From Synechococcus sp. C9 (lineage in GTDB: Bacteria > Cyanobacteriota > Cyanobacteriia > Gloeomargaritales > Gloeomargaritaceae): a stretch of 64,000 nucleotides of DNA. This document shows positions 44,657 through 53,493 of this stretch, piece after piece. The notes under the pieces were generated by a model. That model was not told where the DNA came from and ran no database searches. It saw only the letters and a list, made by a program, of their open reading frames with translations. Location: NCBI RefSeq assembly GCF_022984075.1, contig NZ_JALAAD010000001.1, positions 2,212,455 to 2,276,454 of the forward strand, written 5' to 3'. The position numbers and the translations under genes are program-made. How positions within the stretch are numbered: position 1 is the first letter of the stretch; the number at the start of each line of letters is the position of its first letter.

Positions 44657-46798
44657 CTACCCCTGGCTCTCCTGGTAAAGGCGCCACATTTCCTGCAGGA
44701 CAGAACCAAACTGTTGGGCAAACTGCTTGCCGTTCCACAAGGGAGAAGTGCGGCGGCTCTCCAGCAACCGTTGGCGGATGTCCTGGCGTAAGGCACTGTC
44801 CGTCCCCAACCGCACCCCCCAGTCCACATATTCCTCAGCGCTGTGGGCAATCCCCTCGCTGATGCCACATTGGGTCAAAAACGCATAACTGTTGCGGGCG
44901 GCAAATTGTTGCCCCACCCGAGTCACCAGGGGAATCCCCAGCCAGAGGGCTTCCAAGGTGGTCGTGGCACCATTGTAGGGATAGGTATCCAAAATCACAT
45001 CCGCCAGACATTGTAAGTTAGCCCGATGCACATATTCGCTATCCACCGGCGGCAAAAAGCGCAGGCGTTGGGGGTCAATGCCCAGGGCTTGGGCTTGGGT
45101 GCGGAATTGTTCATACAAACCCTCTCCATCGTAGATATATTTCACGCACAGGTAGCTATTGGGCACCTGTTTTAATACTTGCAGTTGCCAGTCCACCACA
45201 TCGGGATGGCGTTTGTAGCCACTTTGCGCTGTGTAAAAAATCACTGCTGTCGGGTCAATCCCCAGGTCTTCCCGCCGTACATCCGGCACACCAATTTCAA
45301 AACCATCCACCGCAATATAGGTTTCCGGGAGCCGCCAAATAGTCTCCTGGTAATAATCTTGGGCATTTTCTGGCAATACCCAGGGGTCAGCGATGAAATA
45401 ATCAATGGTGTCCATACCCGTCGCATCCCAACCCAACCAGGTCACTTGAATTGGAGCCGGTTTCTGCGCCAATACCACACAGGAACCAGTCAAAGTTAGG
45501 CTATCAAGATCAATCAAAATTTGAATTTGGTCAGCGGCAATCTTCGCCGTTAGGGGTTCGGGATAATTATGATAAAAATAATGGTCACATTTCTCAACAA
45601 ACCAGGATTGTCCCAACGTATCCGGTGGGTTACCAATGTAGTATAAAAAAAACTCAAATTGCTCTCGGTCATAATGGTTAAAAAACGTGCGAGCCAGCCA
45701 ACCCACCGAATGACGACGTAGGGTCAGGGACAAAAATCCTACCCGCAACCGAGAACCTGTCAGGGAATTGTCCCAAACGAATGGCTGGGGTGGAGATTTG
45801 CATAATGCCCGCCCAATTTGAGAGGTAATTTGATTAAATAAGGGACGGTCTTGGTGGGGTTCATCCCGGAAGTAGGGGAGAAAGAAGGGGAGATGAAATA
45901 AATTGGCTCCTAACTTTTTGATGGTAGGAGTTTGATCGATCTCCCCAGCGGCTAAGGCTGTTAATACCTGGCGGTAACTGTCCACCGTGGCAAGAGCTTC
46001 CTGCCAAGCCGCTCCCCCCGCATTCAATAATTCTCGTAACCGACAGGTTAAGGCATATCCTTGGGCACTCAGAGACTGGGTCTGGGCAACAGCCATCTGG
46101 CGGTCACATATTTGTAATGCCCGTTCATGCTGGTGGGTTTCCCCATAGATACTGGCTAAAGACCCCAGGATTTCGAGATTTTCCGGGTCAGCATCTAAGG
46201 CAATATTCAGTAATTTTTCCCGAACTTCCAGGGCATTCTGCCATTGTAAATTGATACTACTTAGGGATAGGGCTTTGGCATAAATATGGGCTGGCAAATG
46301 GGGACGGCAAGCCAGGATAAACTGTTGAATTTGAGGATTAAATTCCACCAGGGAAACCACATCTAAAAGTGTTTTATACAGGGGTTTAATTGGCAAGGAA
46401 TTACTGGGTTTCAGGATATGAACTAAACTCTCTAATTCTTCGGGAGTCAATGCACCAATTGAGGCAGCCAACTGGATCAGAGATAATAACCGTTCTGGGC
46501 TGGGAGCCAATTCCTGCGCCGCCCGGTAGAGTTCCAAACCGACCTGGGGTTGGGTGTCCCGATACCCCTCAGCCTGCGCTCCCAACCATTCCCCCAAAGC
46601 CTGGATTTGTTCAGAATTCAGCACGGTCAAGGCTTGAAACCACCACCCCTGCGCCGCCTCGGTATCCCCTTGCAAAAGATAAGCCAAGCCCCCATAGCCC
46701 CAGGCCGGGATGTCCTCAGGATGGGTGGTTAAAACCGTTTCCGCCTGGGCGATTAACCCCGGATAATCCTCGTCAGCTAACCAGGCTTCCCAATTCAT
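44657..46798 (-). CDS. SPINDLY-type O-GlcNAc/O-fucosyl transferase with TPRs
   Basis: 713 residues. The N-terminal third has helical TPR-like repeats (about 1-270). The C-terminal GT41 part begins near residue 330 with LRVGFLSLTLRRHSVGWLARTFFNHYDREQFEFFLY. Further blocks are LIDLDSLTLTGSCVVLAQKPAPIQVTWLGWDATG, FYTAQSGYKRHP, DVILDTYPYNGATTTLEALW and GIPLVTRVGQQFAARNSYAFL. In plants and bacteria this family glycosylates Ser/Thr of proteins. The start overlaps the MerR stop by 4 bases (ATGA), so the pair is translationally coupled. Confidence 0.88.
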   Translation of the reverse strand: MNWEAWLADEDYPGLIAQAETVLTTHPEDIPAWGYGGLAYLLQGDTEAAQGWWFQALTVLNSEQIQALGEWLGAQAEGYRDTQPQVGLELYRAAQELAPSPERLLSLIQLAASIGALTPEELESLVHILKPSNSLPIKPLYKTLLDVVSLVEFNPQIQQFILACRPHLPAHIYAKALSLSSINLQWQNALEVREKLLNIALDADPENLEILGSLASIYGETHQHERALQICDRQMAVAQTQSLSAQGYALTCRLRELLNAGGAAWQEALATVDSYRQVLTALAAGEIDQTPTIKKLGANLFHLPFFLPYFRDEPHQDRPLFNQITSQIGRALCKSPPQPFVWDNSLTGSRLRVGFLSLTLRRHSVGWLARTFFNHYDREQFEFFLYYIGNPPDTLGQSWFVEKCDHYFYHNYPEPLTAKIAADQIQILIDLDSLTLTGSCVVLAQKPAPIQVTWLGWDATGMDTIDYFIADPWVLPENAQDYYQETIWRLPETYIAVDGFEIGVPDVRREDLGIDPTAVIFYTAQSGYKRHPDVVDWQLQVLKQVPNSYLCVKYIYDGEGLYEQFRTQAQALGIDPQRLRFLPPVDSEYVHRANLQCLADVILDTYPYNGATTTLEALWLGIPLVTRVGQQFAARNSYAFLTQCGISEGIAHSAEEYVDWGVRLGTDSALRQDIRQRLLESRRTSPLWNGKQFAQQFGSVLQEMWRLYQESQG

Positions 46799-47796
46799 GC
46801 GGAACCCAGGTGGGGGGCATACACTTGGCCGTCCGGCAGGGTCGTCCCCCAGAGGTTGGCGGTGGCGAGGCTATCGGGATGGAGCCGGGCTTGGGTCAAA
46901 TCCGCCCCACTCAAATTGGCTCCCCACAGAGATGCCCCCTCCAGGTTGCTATCCCGTAAATTTGCCCCAATCAGTACCGCCTCACTCAGGTTGGCATTGT
47001 GCAAATTCGCCCCCGTGAGATTCGCCCCCCCCAAATTTGCGCCCACTAAATTTGCTCCCAGCAAATCCGCTTCACTCAAATCTGCGCCAATCAGAATCGC
47101 CCCAATCATTTGGCTATGGCGAAAGTAGCCCCCAATCGCATCCGCCCCGGTGAGATTTGCCCCGATCAGACGGCTGTCCTCCAAGACCACCTCCTCTAAA
47201 TTGGCCAGCATCAACTGCACCCGGCTCAAATCGGCACCACTCAGATTCACCCCCGACAAATTGGCTTGGATCAAATCCAACCCCTGAAAATCCCGTTCCC
47301 CCGCCATATAGCGTTGGATCAACCGCTCTCGCTCTACCCCGTTTCCCCCCAAAGCCGGAACATCGGTGGGATGGGCGGCTTCCCGCAACCAATCCGCTAG
47401 GGTACGGTCATCCCCCTTTGCCCCATCCGTTTCCGGCAATTGGGTCGCCAACCGCTCAAACCGCTGAACAATCGCCTGGTGGGTGGCTTGCAATTGTTTC
47501 GCCTGTTGCGCTAAGGTCTGTAACCGTTCCTGCACCAGCCGACGAAAACTGCCACAGGGATTGACCCCCTGGGTTTGCAGATTCACCAGATGTTTAATGT
47601 CCTCCAGGGTGAGACCGAACTGCTTACTGTGCTGGATGAAGAGCAACTGGGTTAAGGATTCCGCCGGGTAGAGCCGGTAGCCACTCTTGTTGCGCTGGGG
47701 GGGTGCCAGGAGTCCCTCCCGCTCATAGAAGCGAATCGTCTGGGGCGATACCCCCGCCTGGGTACTCAATTCGCCAATCAGCCAGCCCCGCTCCAT
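46795..47796 (-). CDS. MerR-type regulator fused to pentapeptide repeats
   Basis: 333 residues from ATG 47796, with AAGGA five bases upstream. Residues 4-73 are a MerR helix-turn-helix and wing (LIGELSTQAGVSPQTIRFYEREGLL, RLYPAESLTQLLFIQHSKQFGL). A Cys (VNPCGSFRRLVQERL) and a dimer coiled coil follow (80-125), as in metal-sensing MerR proteins. From about residue 170 to the end the protein is pentapeptide repeats, A(D/N)LxxA type, about 25 units (LSGANLTGADA, GANLVGANLGGANLTGANL). The repeats form a right-handed helix that can mimic DNA. The effector is unknown. It is divergent from the tubulin-like gene, 136 bp apart. Confidence 0.85.
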   Translation of the reverse strand: MERGWLIGELSTQAGVSPQTIRFYEREGLLAPPQRNKSGYRLYPAESLTQLLFIQHSKQFGLTLEDIKHLVNLQTQGVNPCGSFRRLVQERLQTLAQQAKQLQATHQAIVQRFERLATQLPETDGAKGDDRTLADWLREAAHPTDVPALGGNGVERERLIQRYMAGERDFQGLDLIQANLSGVNLSGADLSRVQLMLANLEEVVLEDSRLIGANLTGADAIGGYFRHSQMIGAILIGADLSEADLLGANLVGANLGGANLTGANLHNANLSEAVLIGANLRDSNLEGASLWGANLSGADLTQARLHPDSLATANLWGTTLPDGQVYAPHLGSA

Positions 47797-47878
47797 GTCT
47801 GTCCTTACCACCATCGTTCCCCATTGTAGAGGCTTTGGTTGAAGGAAAAGTTAAAAGACAAACGGAAAAAGAATCCTT

Positions 47879-47884
47879 TACAAT
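47879..47884 (+). promoter_or_regulatory. candidate -10 box for the tubulin-like gene
   Basis: TACAAT lies 48 bp upstream of the ATG at 47933, preceded by an A-rich tract. No good -35 box was found. The shared 136-bp divergent region is where the MerR-type protein would be expected to bind. Confidence 0.35.
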
Positions 47885-47932
47885 ACAGCCAACCACACAA
47901 CAGGTGAACCGCTCCCTACAGGAACCGGAATT

Positions 47933-50900
47933 ATGGCAGATTACCTCGGCATGACCCCCACCATCATCGTCGGTCTCGGCGGCACGGGTAAGGAAGTGAT
48001 CATCAAAATCCGGCGCATGATTGTGGAAACCTACGGCAGTTTGGATGCCCTGCCGATTGTTTCTTTTCTGCATTTGGATACGGAGCAAAATGCCAAAGTA
48101 TCCGAACCCCAAACCGTCTTGAAACAGGACATTTCCCTGCGCCCGGTGGAACAAGTGTGGGCAAAAGTGGACAATGCCAAAGCCATTTTGAACCGCATCG
48201 CCGACTACGAATATCTCACCGAATGGTTTCCCCCGGAACTCGCCGGTACGGATTCCATTTTGGCGGGGGCGGGACAAATTCGTGCCCTGGGTAAATTCGC
48301 TTTTACGGTGAATTATCAAACCATTAAACAAGCCTTTGCCAATGCCCGTTCCCGGATTGTGGGGCATGAGAAATTTATGCTCGACCGCTGGGGTGTCCAA
48401 CTCGATAAAGGGGTGAATGTGTTTGTGATTTGCTCCCTAAGTGGGGGCACGGGTTCTGGGATGGTGTTAGACCTGGCTTATAATGTGCGGGATTGGGTGC
48501 CGCCTTCCGATTTGCCCCAAACCTGTGCCTTTCTTGTCCTCCCTGGGGCATTTTCCGGCTTGGGCGACCGGGTGATTGCCAATGCCTACGCCGCCTTGAG
48601 TGAACTCAACCACTATTCCCGTCCCAACACCCGTTTTGAAACCCAATATAGCAATAATATTACCGACCGGATTAGTAGCCAAAATGCCCAGGATACCCCC
48701 TTCGGCTTCTGCTATTTGGTGGGCAATAGCAATGATAAAGTCACCCTGCCCAATTTGGAATCGGTTTTGGAAATGGTGGCGCAAAATGTATTTTTAGATT
48801 TTTCCTCCGGGTTCAGCCAGTATAAAAAATTGGTGCGGGATAACATTCGCAAACATTGGGCGAGTCCTGACCCCTTGGGTTATCCCCAGAATTACATTAC
48901 GTTCGGGTTAGCCAGTATTCAATTTCCGGTACAACGGGTGCTGAATGCCTGTGCCTCCCGGTTGGCAGTGGCTCTGGCGGATTGGTGGAGCAACCCCACC
49001 CCGGCGCCGACGGCCATGCGGGATGTGATTAAAACGGAAATTTTACCCAATTTGGGCTTGGCAGAATCGGAAAACAACCATCAACTTTTGGATAATTTGA
49101 GTGTGGGGGACAACATGAAACCCTACAGCAAAGAGGTGGCGGATTGGGTGGCGGGTTTACGCAAAAAACGGAATGATTTGAATGTCCCCTTTGAGAATTT
49201 ATTGCGGTTTATTTCCGTAGAAGAAGAAAAATATCGGGTGCATTTTAACGATGCGGACAGCGACCCCCGCCGTTGGAGCGATTACTTCCAAAAAATGTGG
49301 GACAATCTCAACCGCATGATCCCCCAAAAAACCAAGGAATTGCGAGAAACCGTGGCGCAAATGGTGGAAGACCGCTTCCGGGGACCGAAATGGACTAGGC
49401 AATTTTTAGAAGTATTGCTGGAAGTTTTATTGGAATTTCGCACTACCTTTGACCAGTCCCGGCAGAAGGATTGGCTGGTGCGGGAGCGTTCAGCGAGTCA
49501 AGCCCTGCAAATTTTGCTCAAACAAATTGATAACCACGCCAAGCAGATGATGTTGCTGAATCGCAAAAAAGTCATTGATGACGATTTCAATGCGATCATG
49601 CAAGCCTTGGAGTCTATTTATGTTTCAAAAGTCGAGGTGAAAGCCCGTACCTTGGCGGCTCCGCTTTTGGATGCCCTGCGGGAAGAAACCCAACGGTTAA
49701 TTAATGACCTGAATAATTTTGATAAAAATTTGGAAACCCTGCGGCGGAATTTGGCGGAACGGGAGCAGGTCTATACCCGGGAAACCAGCACCCTGACGGT
49801 GAATGGAATTTTACTTTATGACCCCCAGGATATTGAACAGGTCTATCAAAAAACCCTGGCGAATCGGACAGAAACTGTCTATCAAAGTATCACCCAAGAT
49901 GTGTTAAATGGCATGGGCTGTCGGTTATTTGACCTCCATACCTTTGAGCATTTGCGGCAACAGGATTTGTACCAGCGGATTCTCAACCGTGCCATTGATG
50001 AATTTAGTACCAGTGAGCAATTGAAAATCTCCGTTGCCCAAAAATTTATTACCCAATATCCCACCCTGGAGCAACAGGAATCCCAGTTAAAAACCACCTT
50101 TGAAAAAAGTGAGGCGTTCTTGCGCTTCAGCCAGGAACAATCCCGTTTGGGTTGGGATGACCGCCCGGAAAAACGGCAAACACTGGTGGGGATTCAAGGG
50201 GGGAATAAGCCGACCGATCCCGCCGTTTCTGCCCTCTTGCCCCTCCTGCGAAAAAGTACCACGTTAACCGATAAAGATATTCGCCCTTATAACGACCCCC
50301 ATCATATTTATTTTGTGCGGGAAATTGGGGCGTTTCCCCTGCGGTTGATTGAAGGCATGGAGCGGATGCGTACCATCTACCGCACGGTTTCCCAAATGGA
50401 CCGCAATCCCCTGCATACCCACAAGGACAGTCAACGGTTTGGGGATATTATGCCCGCTTCGTCGGAAGAGATTCAGGTGCGGGAAAATCTGGTTTTAGGG
50501 CGGGTGTTTCAACTGGTCACTGCCTCGGAAAATCAAATTACGGGTTACACGGAAATCAAACTCAGCTATCAAGATAGTGCCACGGGTTTGGAACGAAATT
50601 TGAACCTGGGAACCACCTGGAAAGAGGCGGAAGACTATCTGTTAGCTGACCAAAACCGGCGGGCGAGGGAATTACTCAATGATGGGATTCAAAAAATATT
50701 GAAACAGGCGAATAATCGGGATAGCAAACGGGTATTGTACGAGCAATTAATGGGCTATTTGCAAGCATTTGAACAAACCATACCGGGGGGGCGGGACAAT
50801 CCTGAATACCAAGCGGTGGAAACTGCGATTAGTAATTGTGTGCGAACCCATCGCCTATTTGAACCGGGGGCAACTGCAACTCCGACGACGCCCAAACCGG

Positions 50901-51301
50901 CGGTTAAACCCCCGGCGGTATCCCCCAAACCCCCAGCCGTTACCCCTGCGGTTGTTGATGGGGCGGTGGAGAAATTTACCAAATTGGTAGAAGCCTGTTA
51001 CAAGGGGGGCAAAACTCCTTCGGAAAAAGAATTACAAATGTTAGATAAATTGCGGGAGAAATATGGTGTTACCCCGGAAATGGCGCAGGAAATTATTGCC
51101 CGGTTTCAACCCAAAAACCATGACCCAGAATTAGCAGGTTATGAATATGCCCTGATGTTCCGAGCCTGTCTGGAAAATGATGGGGAAATTGGTTTGGATG
51201 AACGGGCGCAACTTTTGGAACTTCAGGAGGAATTGGGATTGAGCGATGACCAGGTCGCCACCATTGAAGCCAACGTCCAGGAGGAATTGGGTCTCGGTTA
51301 A
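47933..51301 (+). CDS. Tubulin-like (Tubulin_2) giant GTPase-fold protein
   Basis: 1122 residues. The N-terminus has the nucleotide-binding start PTIIVGLGGTGKEVIIKIRR (G14-K20) and the tubulin signature SGGTGSG (170-176), preceded by VFVICSL and followed by MVLDLAYNVRDW. This fits the Tubulin_2 family. A long helical and coiled-coil centre (about 400-780) and a Pro-rich linker (about 985-1005) follow. Two C-terminal modules come last (VEKFTKLVEACYKGGKTPSEKELQ..., EYALMFRACLENDGEIGLDERAQL...), which look like paired acidic TerB-like or helical repeats. Function unknown; GTP-dependent polymerisation is an inference from the fold. Start ATG 47933 has an AGGA-like site. Confidence 0.8.
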   Translation: MADYLGMTPTIIVGLGGTGKEVIIKIRRMIVETYGSLDALPIVSFLHLDTEQNAKVSEPQTVLKQDISLRPVEQVWAKVDNAKAILNRIADYEYLTEWFPPELAGTDSILAGAGQIRALGKFAFTVNYQTIKQAFANARSRIVGHEKFMLDRWGVQLDKGVNVFVICSLSGGTGSGMVLDLAYNVRDWVPPSDLPQTCAFLVLPGAFSGLGDRVIANAYAALSELNHYSRPNTRFETQYSNNITDRISSQNAQDTPFGFCYLVGNSNDKVTLPNLESVLEMVAQNVFLDFSSGFSQYKKLVRDNIRKHWASPDPLGYPQNYITFGLASIQFPVQRVLNACASRLAVALADWWSNPTPAPTAMRDVIKTEILPNLGLAESENNHQLLDNLSVGDNMKPYSKEVADWVAGLRKKRNDLNVPFENLLRFISVEEEKYRVHFNDADSDPRRWSDYFQKMWDNLNRMIPQKTKELRETVAQMVEDRFRGPKWTRQFLEVLLEVLLEFRTTFDQSRQKDWLVRERSASQALQILLKQIDNHAKQMMLLNRKKVIDDDFNAIMQALESIYVSKVEVKARTLAAPLLDALREETQRLINDLNNFDKNLETLRRNLAEREQVYTRETSTLTVNGILLYDPQDIEQVYQKTLANRTETVYQSITQDVLNGMGCRLFDLHTFEHLRQQDLYQRILNRAIDEFSTSEQLKISVAQKFITQYPTLEQQESQLKTTFEKSEAFLRFSQEQSRLGWDDRPEKRQTLVGIQGGNKPTDPAVSALLPLLRKSTTLTDKDIRPYNDPHHIYFVREIGAFPLRLIEGMERMRTIYRTVSQMDRNPLHTHKDSQRFGDIMPASSEEIQVRENLVLGRVFQLVTASENQITGYTEIKLSYQDSATGLERNLNLGTTWKEAEDYLLADQNRRARELLNDGIQKILKQANNRDSKRVLYEQLMGYLQAFEQTIPGGRDNPEYQAVETAISNCVRTHRLFEPGATATPTTPKPAVKPPAVSPKPPAVTPAVVDGAVEKFTKLVEACYKGGKTPSEKELQMLDKLREKYGVTPEMAQEIIARFQPKNHDPELAGYEYALMFRACLENDGEIGLDERAQLLELQEELGLSDDQVATIEANVQEELGLG

Positions 51302-51337
51302 TGTGATAGGCTACAAATCACCGTATCTCCTGAATTC

Positions 51338-52264
51338 ATGCGTGTTTTGATTACCGGCGGGGCGGGTTTTATTGGCTCCGCTATCCAAGATATTTATCTG
51401 CAAGCCGGGCATGAGGTGGCGATTTTGGATAATTTTGCCGCTGGGAATCCTGCCTATGTCCACCCCCACAGCCGGGTTTATCAGGCGGATTTGCGGGAAT
51501 CCAACCTGGTATGGCAGATTTTCCAGGATTGGCAACCGGAAGTGGTCAGCCACCATGCGGCTCAGATTGATGTGCGGCAGTCCGTTGCGGAACCGGTGGC
51601 GGATGCCCAGATTAATATCTTAGGTTCCCTGAATGTGCTGGAAGCGGCGGCGCAGATGGGGGTTAAACAATTTATTTTTGCCTCATCTGGGGGGGCGTGT
51701 TATGGAGAATTGCAACAGATTCCCGCCCCGGAAACCCATCCATTGCAACCCATTTCTCCCTATGGAATTGCCAAAGTAACCCTAGAGCATTACTTGCATT
51801 TTTATTACCAGGCTTATGGGTTATGCTATGGGATTTTGCGCTATGCGAATGTGTATGGTCCTCGCCAGGGAATTACGGGGGAAGCGGGGGTGATTACGGC
51901 TTTTATTACGGCTTTATTGACGGGACAAACGCCGGTGATTTATGGTCAGGGTACCCAAACTCGGGATTATGTGTATGTGGATGATGTGGCGCAGGTAAAT
52001 TTGCAAATTTTAGGTAAATTAGAACCCTTGACGCTGAATATTGGCACGGGTCAAGAAACCTCCGTATTAGCTTTATATGAACTGCTCCAAAAACTGATCC
52101 CCAGCAAAGTAACGCCCCAATTTTTACCGAAACGGGTGGGGGAAATTACTCGCAGTGCCCTGGATGTGACCCGAGCGAGGGAAACCTTGGGGTGGCAGGC
52201 GCAGACATCCTTGACCCAGGGGTTACAAGCCACCTTGGACTGGTATCGCCAGGTATTGAATTAA
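51338..52264 (+). CDS. NAD-dependent sugar epimerase/dehydratase
   Basis: 308 residues. Rossmann motif GGAGFIGS (residues 7-14), then the short-chain catalytic set: S in FIFASSGGACYG, and Tyr-x3-Lys in SPYGIAKVTLEHY. RYANVYGPRQG and RDYVYVDDVAQ are typical of UDP-glucose 4-epimerase and related enzymes. The substrate is not settled. It could supply a nucleotide sugar for the nearby GT41 enzyme, but that link is only neighbourhood. Confidence 0.9.
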   Translation: MRVLITGGAGFIGSAIQDIYLQAGHEVAILDNFAAGNPAYVHPHSRVYQADLRESNLVWQIFQDWQPEVVSHHAAQIDVRQSVAEPVADAQINILGSLNVLEAAAQMGVKQFIFASSGGACYGELQQIPAPETHPLQPISPYGIAKVTLEHYLHFYYQAYGLCYGILRYANVYGPRQGITGEAGVITAFITALLTGQTPVIYGQGTQTRDYVYVDDVAQVNLQILGKLEPLTLNIGTGQETSVLALYELLQKLIPSKVTPQFLPKRVGEITRSALDVTRARETLGWQAQTSLTQGLQATLDWYRQVLN

Positions 52265-52436
52265 GGGCACTTCTATCAATTCAAAGTTAGCAGTCGCAGG
52301 GGGGCACTCCCCGTCTTTGATTCTGGAAAATTTCTATTTGTTCCCTGAATTTAGCACAGGGGTCGCAGGGACACCGCCCCCGTACTTGGTTCTGGAAAAT
52401 TTCTATTGGTTAATCGCCAAGAATTGCTATAAACTA
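52265..52436 (-). repeat. interspersed repeat cluster 9, two tandem reverse units
   Basis: Unit one starts GGGCACTTCTATCAATTC, AAAGTTAGCAGTCGCAGGGG and ends TTCTGGAAAATTTCTATTTG. Unit two begins GGGGTCGCAGGGACACCGCC, CCGTACTTGGTTCTGG and ends AAGAATTGCTATAAAC. This shows both family ends in one site. It fills the gap between the epimerase and ssb. Confidence 0.7.
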
Positions 52437-52508
52437 GACTTGGGTAATTCCCTGAACGTTACCCTTTGCCGTTATACTGAAAACAAATTTTTTGGTGGAA
52501 CTGATGCC

Positions 52509-52934
52509 ATGAACCTGTGCATCCTCCAAGCGGAAATCATGCAGGAACCCCAACTGCGTTACACCCCGGATAATCAACTGGCGGTGACGGATATGTTGGT
52601 GCAGGTTCCGGGTTTGCGCCCCGATGACCCCCAGGGACGGCTGAAGGTGGTGGTCTGGGGTGGGTTGGCGGAACAGACGGTCAAGCAGTTCAAAGTTGGC
52701 GACCAGGTGCTGATCGAGGGGCGATTGGGCATGGTCAAGGTGGATTTACCCAATGGCAGTCGCACCACCCGCCCGGAATTGACCGCCTCTCGTATCTTTC
52801 CGGTGCATGTGGGGGATGCTTTGGTGGCAGAAGACGCCCCGCCCCGCCGAACCCCTGTGACCGAGGTTCCTGCCCCTCATTCTCAAACCATGACCCCCAC
52901 CGATGAATCCTCTGGTGACTCCACCCCCTTTTGA
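52509..52934 (+). CDS. ssb: single-stranded DNA-binding protein
   Basis: 141 residues from ATG 52509 (MNLCILQAEIMQEPQLRYTPDNQLAV), with GGTGGA upstream. The OB fold shows LRYTPDNQLAVTDMLVQVPG, LKVVVWGGLAEQTV and GDQVLIEGRLGMVKVDLPNGS. The C-terminal tail is Pro/Thr-rich and ends SSGDSTPF, close to the acidic-Pro-Phe end of bacterial SSBs. A longer frame beginning at 52317 enters the repeat and is not coding. The end overlaps the next gene by 32 bases. Confidence 0.85.
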   Translation: MNLCILQAEIMQEPQLRYTPDNQLAVTDMLVQVPGLRPDDPQGRLKVVVWGGLAEQTVKQFKVGDQVLIEGRLGMVKVDLPNGSRTTRPELTASRIFPVHVGDALVAEDAPPRRTPVTEVPAPHSQTMTPTDESSGDSTPF

Positions 52935-53493
52935 CCTGGTGGTGGCTACCACCAATCCCGGCAAGGTGCGGGAAATTCGGGCTTATTTACCGGACTGGAA
53001 TTGCCTTATCCCCCCGGCGGATTTGCTGTTGGAGGAAACCGGGAATACCTTTGCCGCCAATGCCCAGATGAAGGCGACCCAGGCGGCGCTGGCTCTGGAT
53101 GGGTGGGCGATTGCGGACGATTCCGGGTTGGAGGTGGACAGTTTGGACGGGGCACCGGGGGTGTTTTCTGCTCGCTATGGTCGCACGGATAGGGAACGGA
53201 TTGAACGGCTGTTGTTTGAATTGGGGGACGAGCGGGAACGGGGGGCGCGGTTTGTCTGTGTGGTGGCGGTGGCGAATCCCCAGGGGGAAATTGTCGCCCA
53301 GGCGGAGGGGGTGTGTCGGGGGGAAATTTTGTTGGCACCCCGGGGTACGGGCGGGTTTGGCTATGACCCGATTTTTTATGTGCCACAGCAGGGGTTGACC
53401 TTTGCCCAGATGACTCCAGCGCAGAAACAGCAGGTCAGCCATCGGGGGCAGGCATTGCAGGCTTTGGTTCCGCAATTGCGGCAGTTGCGGTGA
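52903..53493 (+). CDS. rdgB: RdgB/HAM1 family non-canonical purine NTP pyrophosphatase
   Basis: 196 residues. VVATTNPGKVREIRAYL (substrate and Lys), ETGNTFAANAQMKA, IADDSGLEVDSLDGAPGVFSARYGR with the catalytic Asp, FGYDPIFYVP and QQVSHRGQAL make a complete set. It removes ITP, dITP and XTP from the pool. Start ATG 52903 lies inside the ssb reading frame; an internal start is hard to exclude. It overlaps the next gene's start by 4 bases. Confidence 0.94.
   Translation: MNPLVTPPPFDLVVATTNPGKVREIRAYLPDWNCLIPPADLLLEETGNTFAANAQMKATQAALALDGWAIADDSGLEVDSLDGAPGVFSARYGRTDRERIERLLFELGDERERGARFVCVVAVANPQGEIVAQAEGVCRGEILLAPRGTGGFGYDPIFYVPQQGLTFAQMTPAQKQQVSHRGQALQALVPQLRQLR

Noticed and set aside
52317-52508. 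Upstream extension of the ssb frame
   Set aside because: The extension lies in the repeat cluster at 52265-52436; the ATG at 52509 has a ribosome site and matches the family start.
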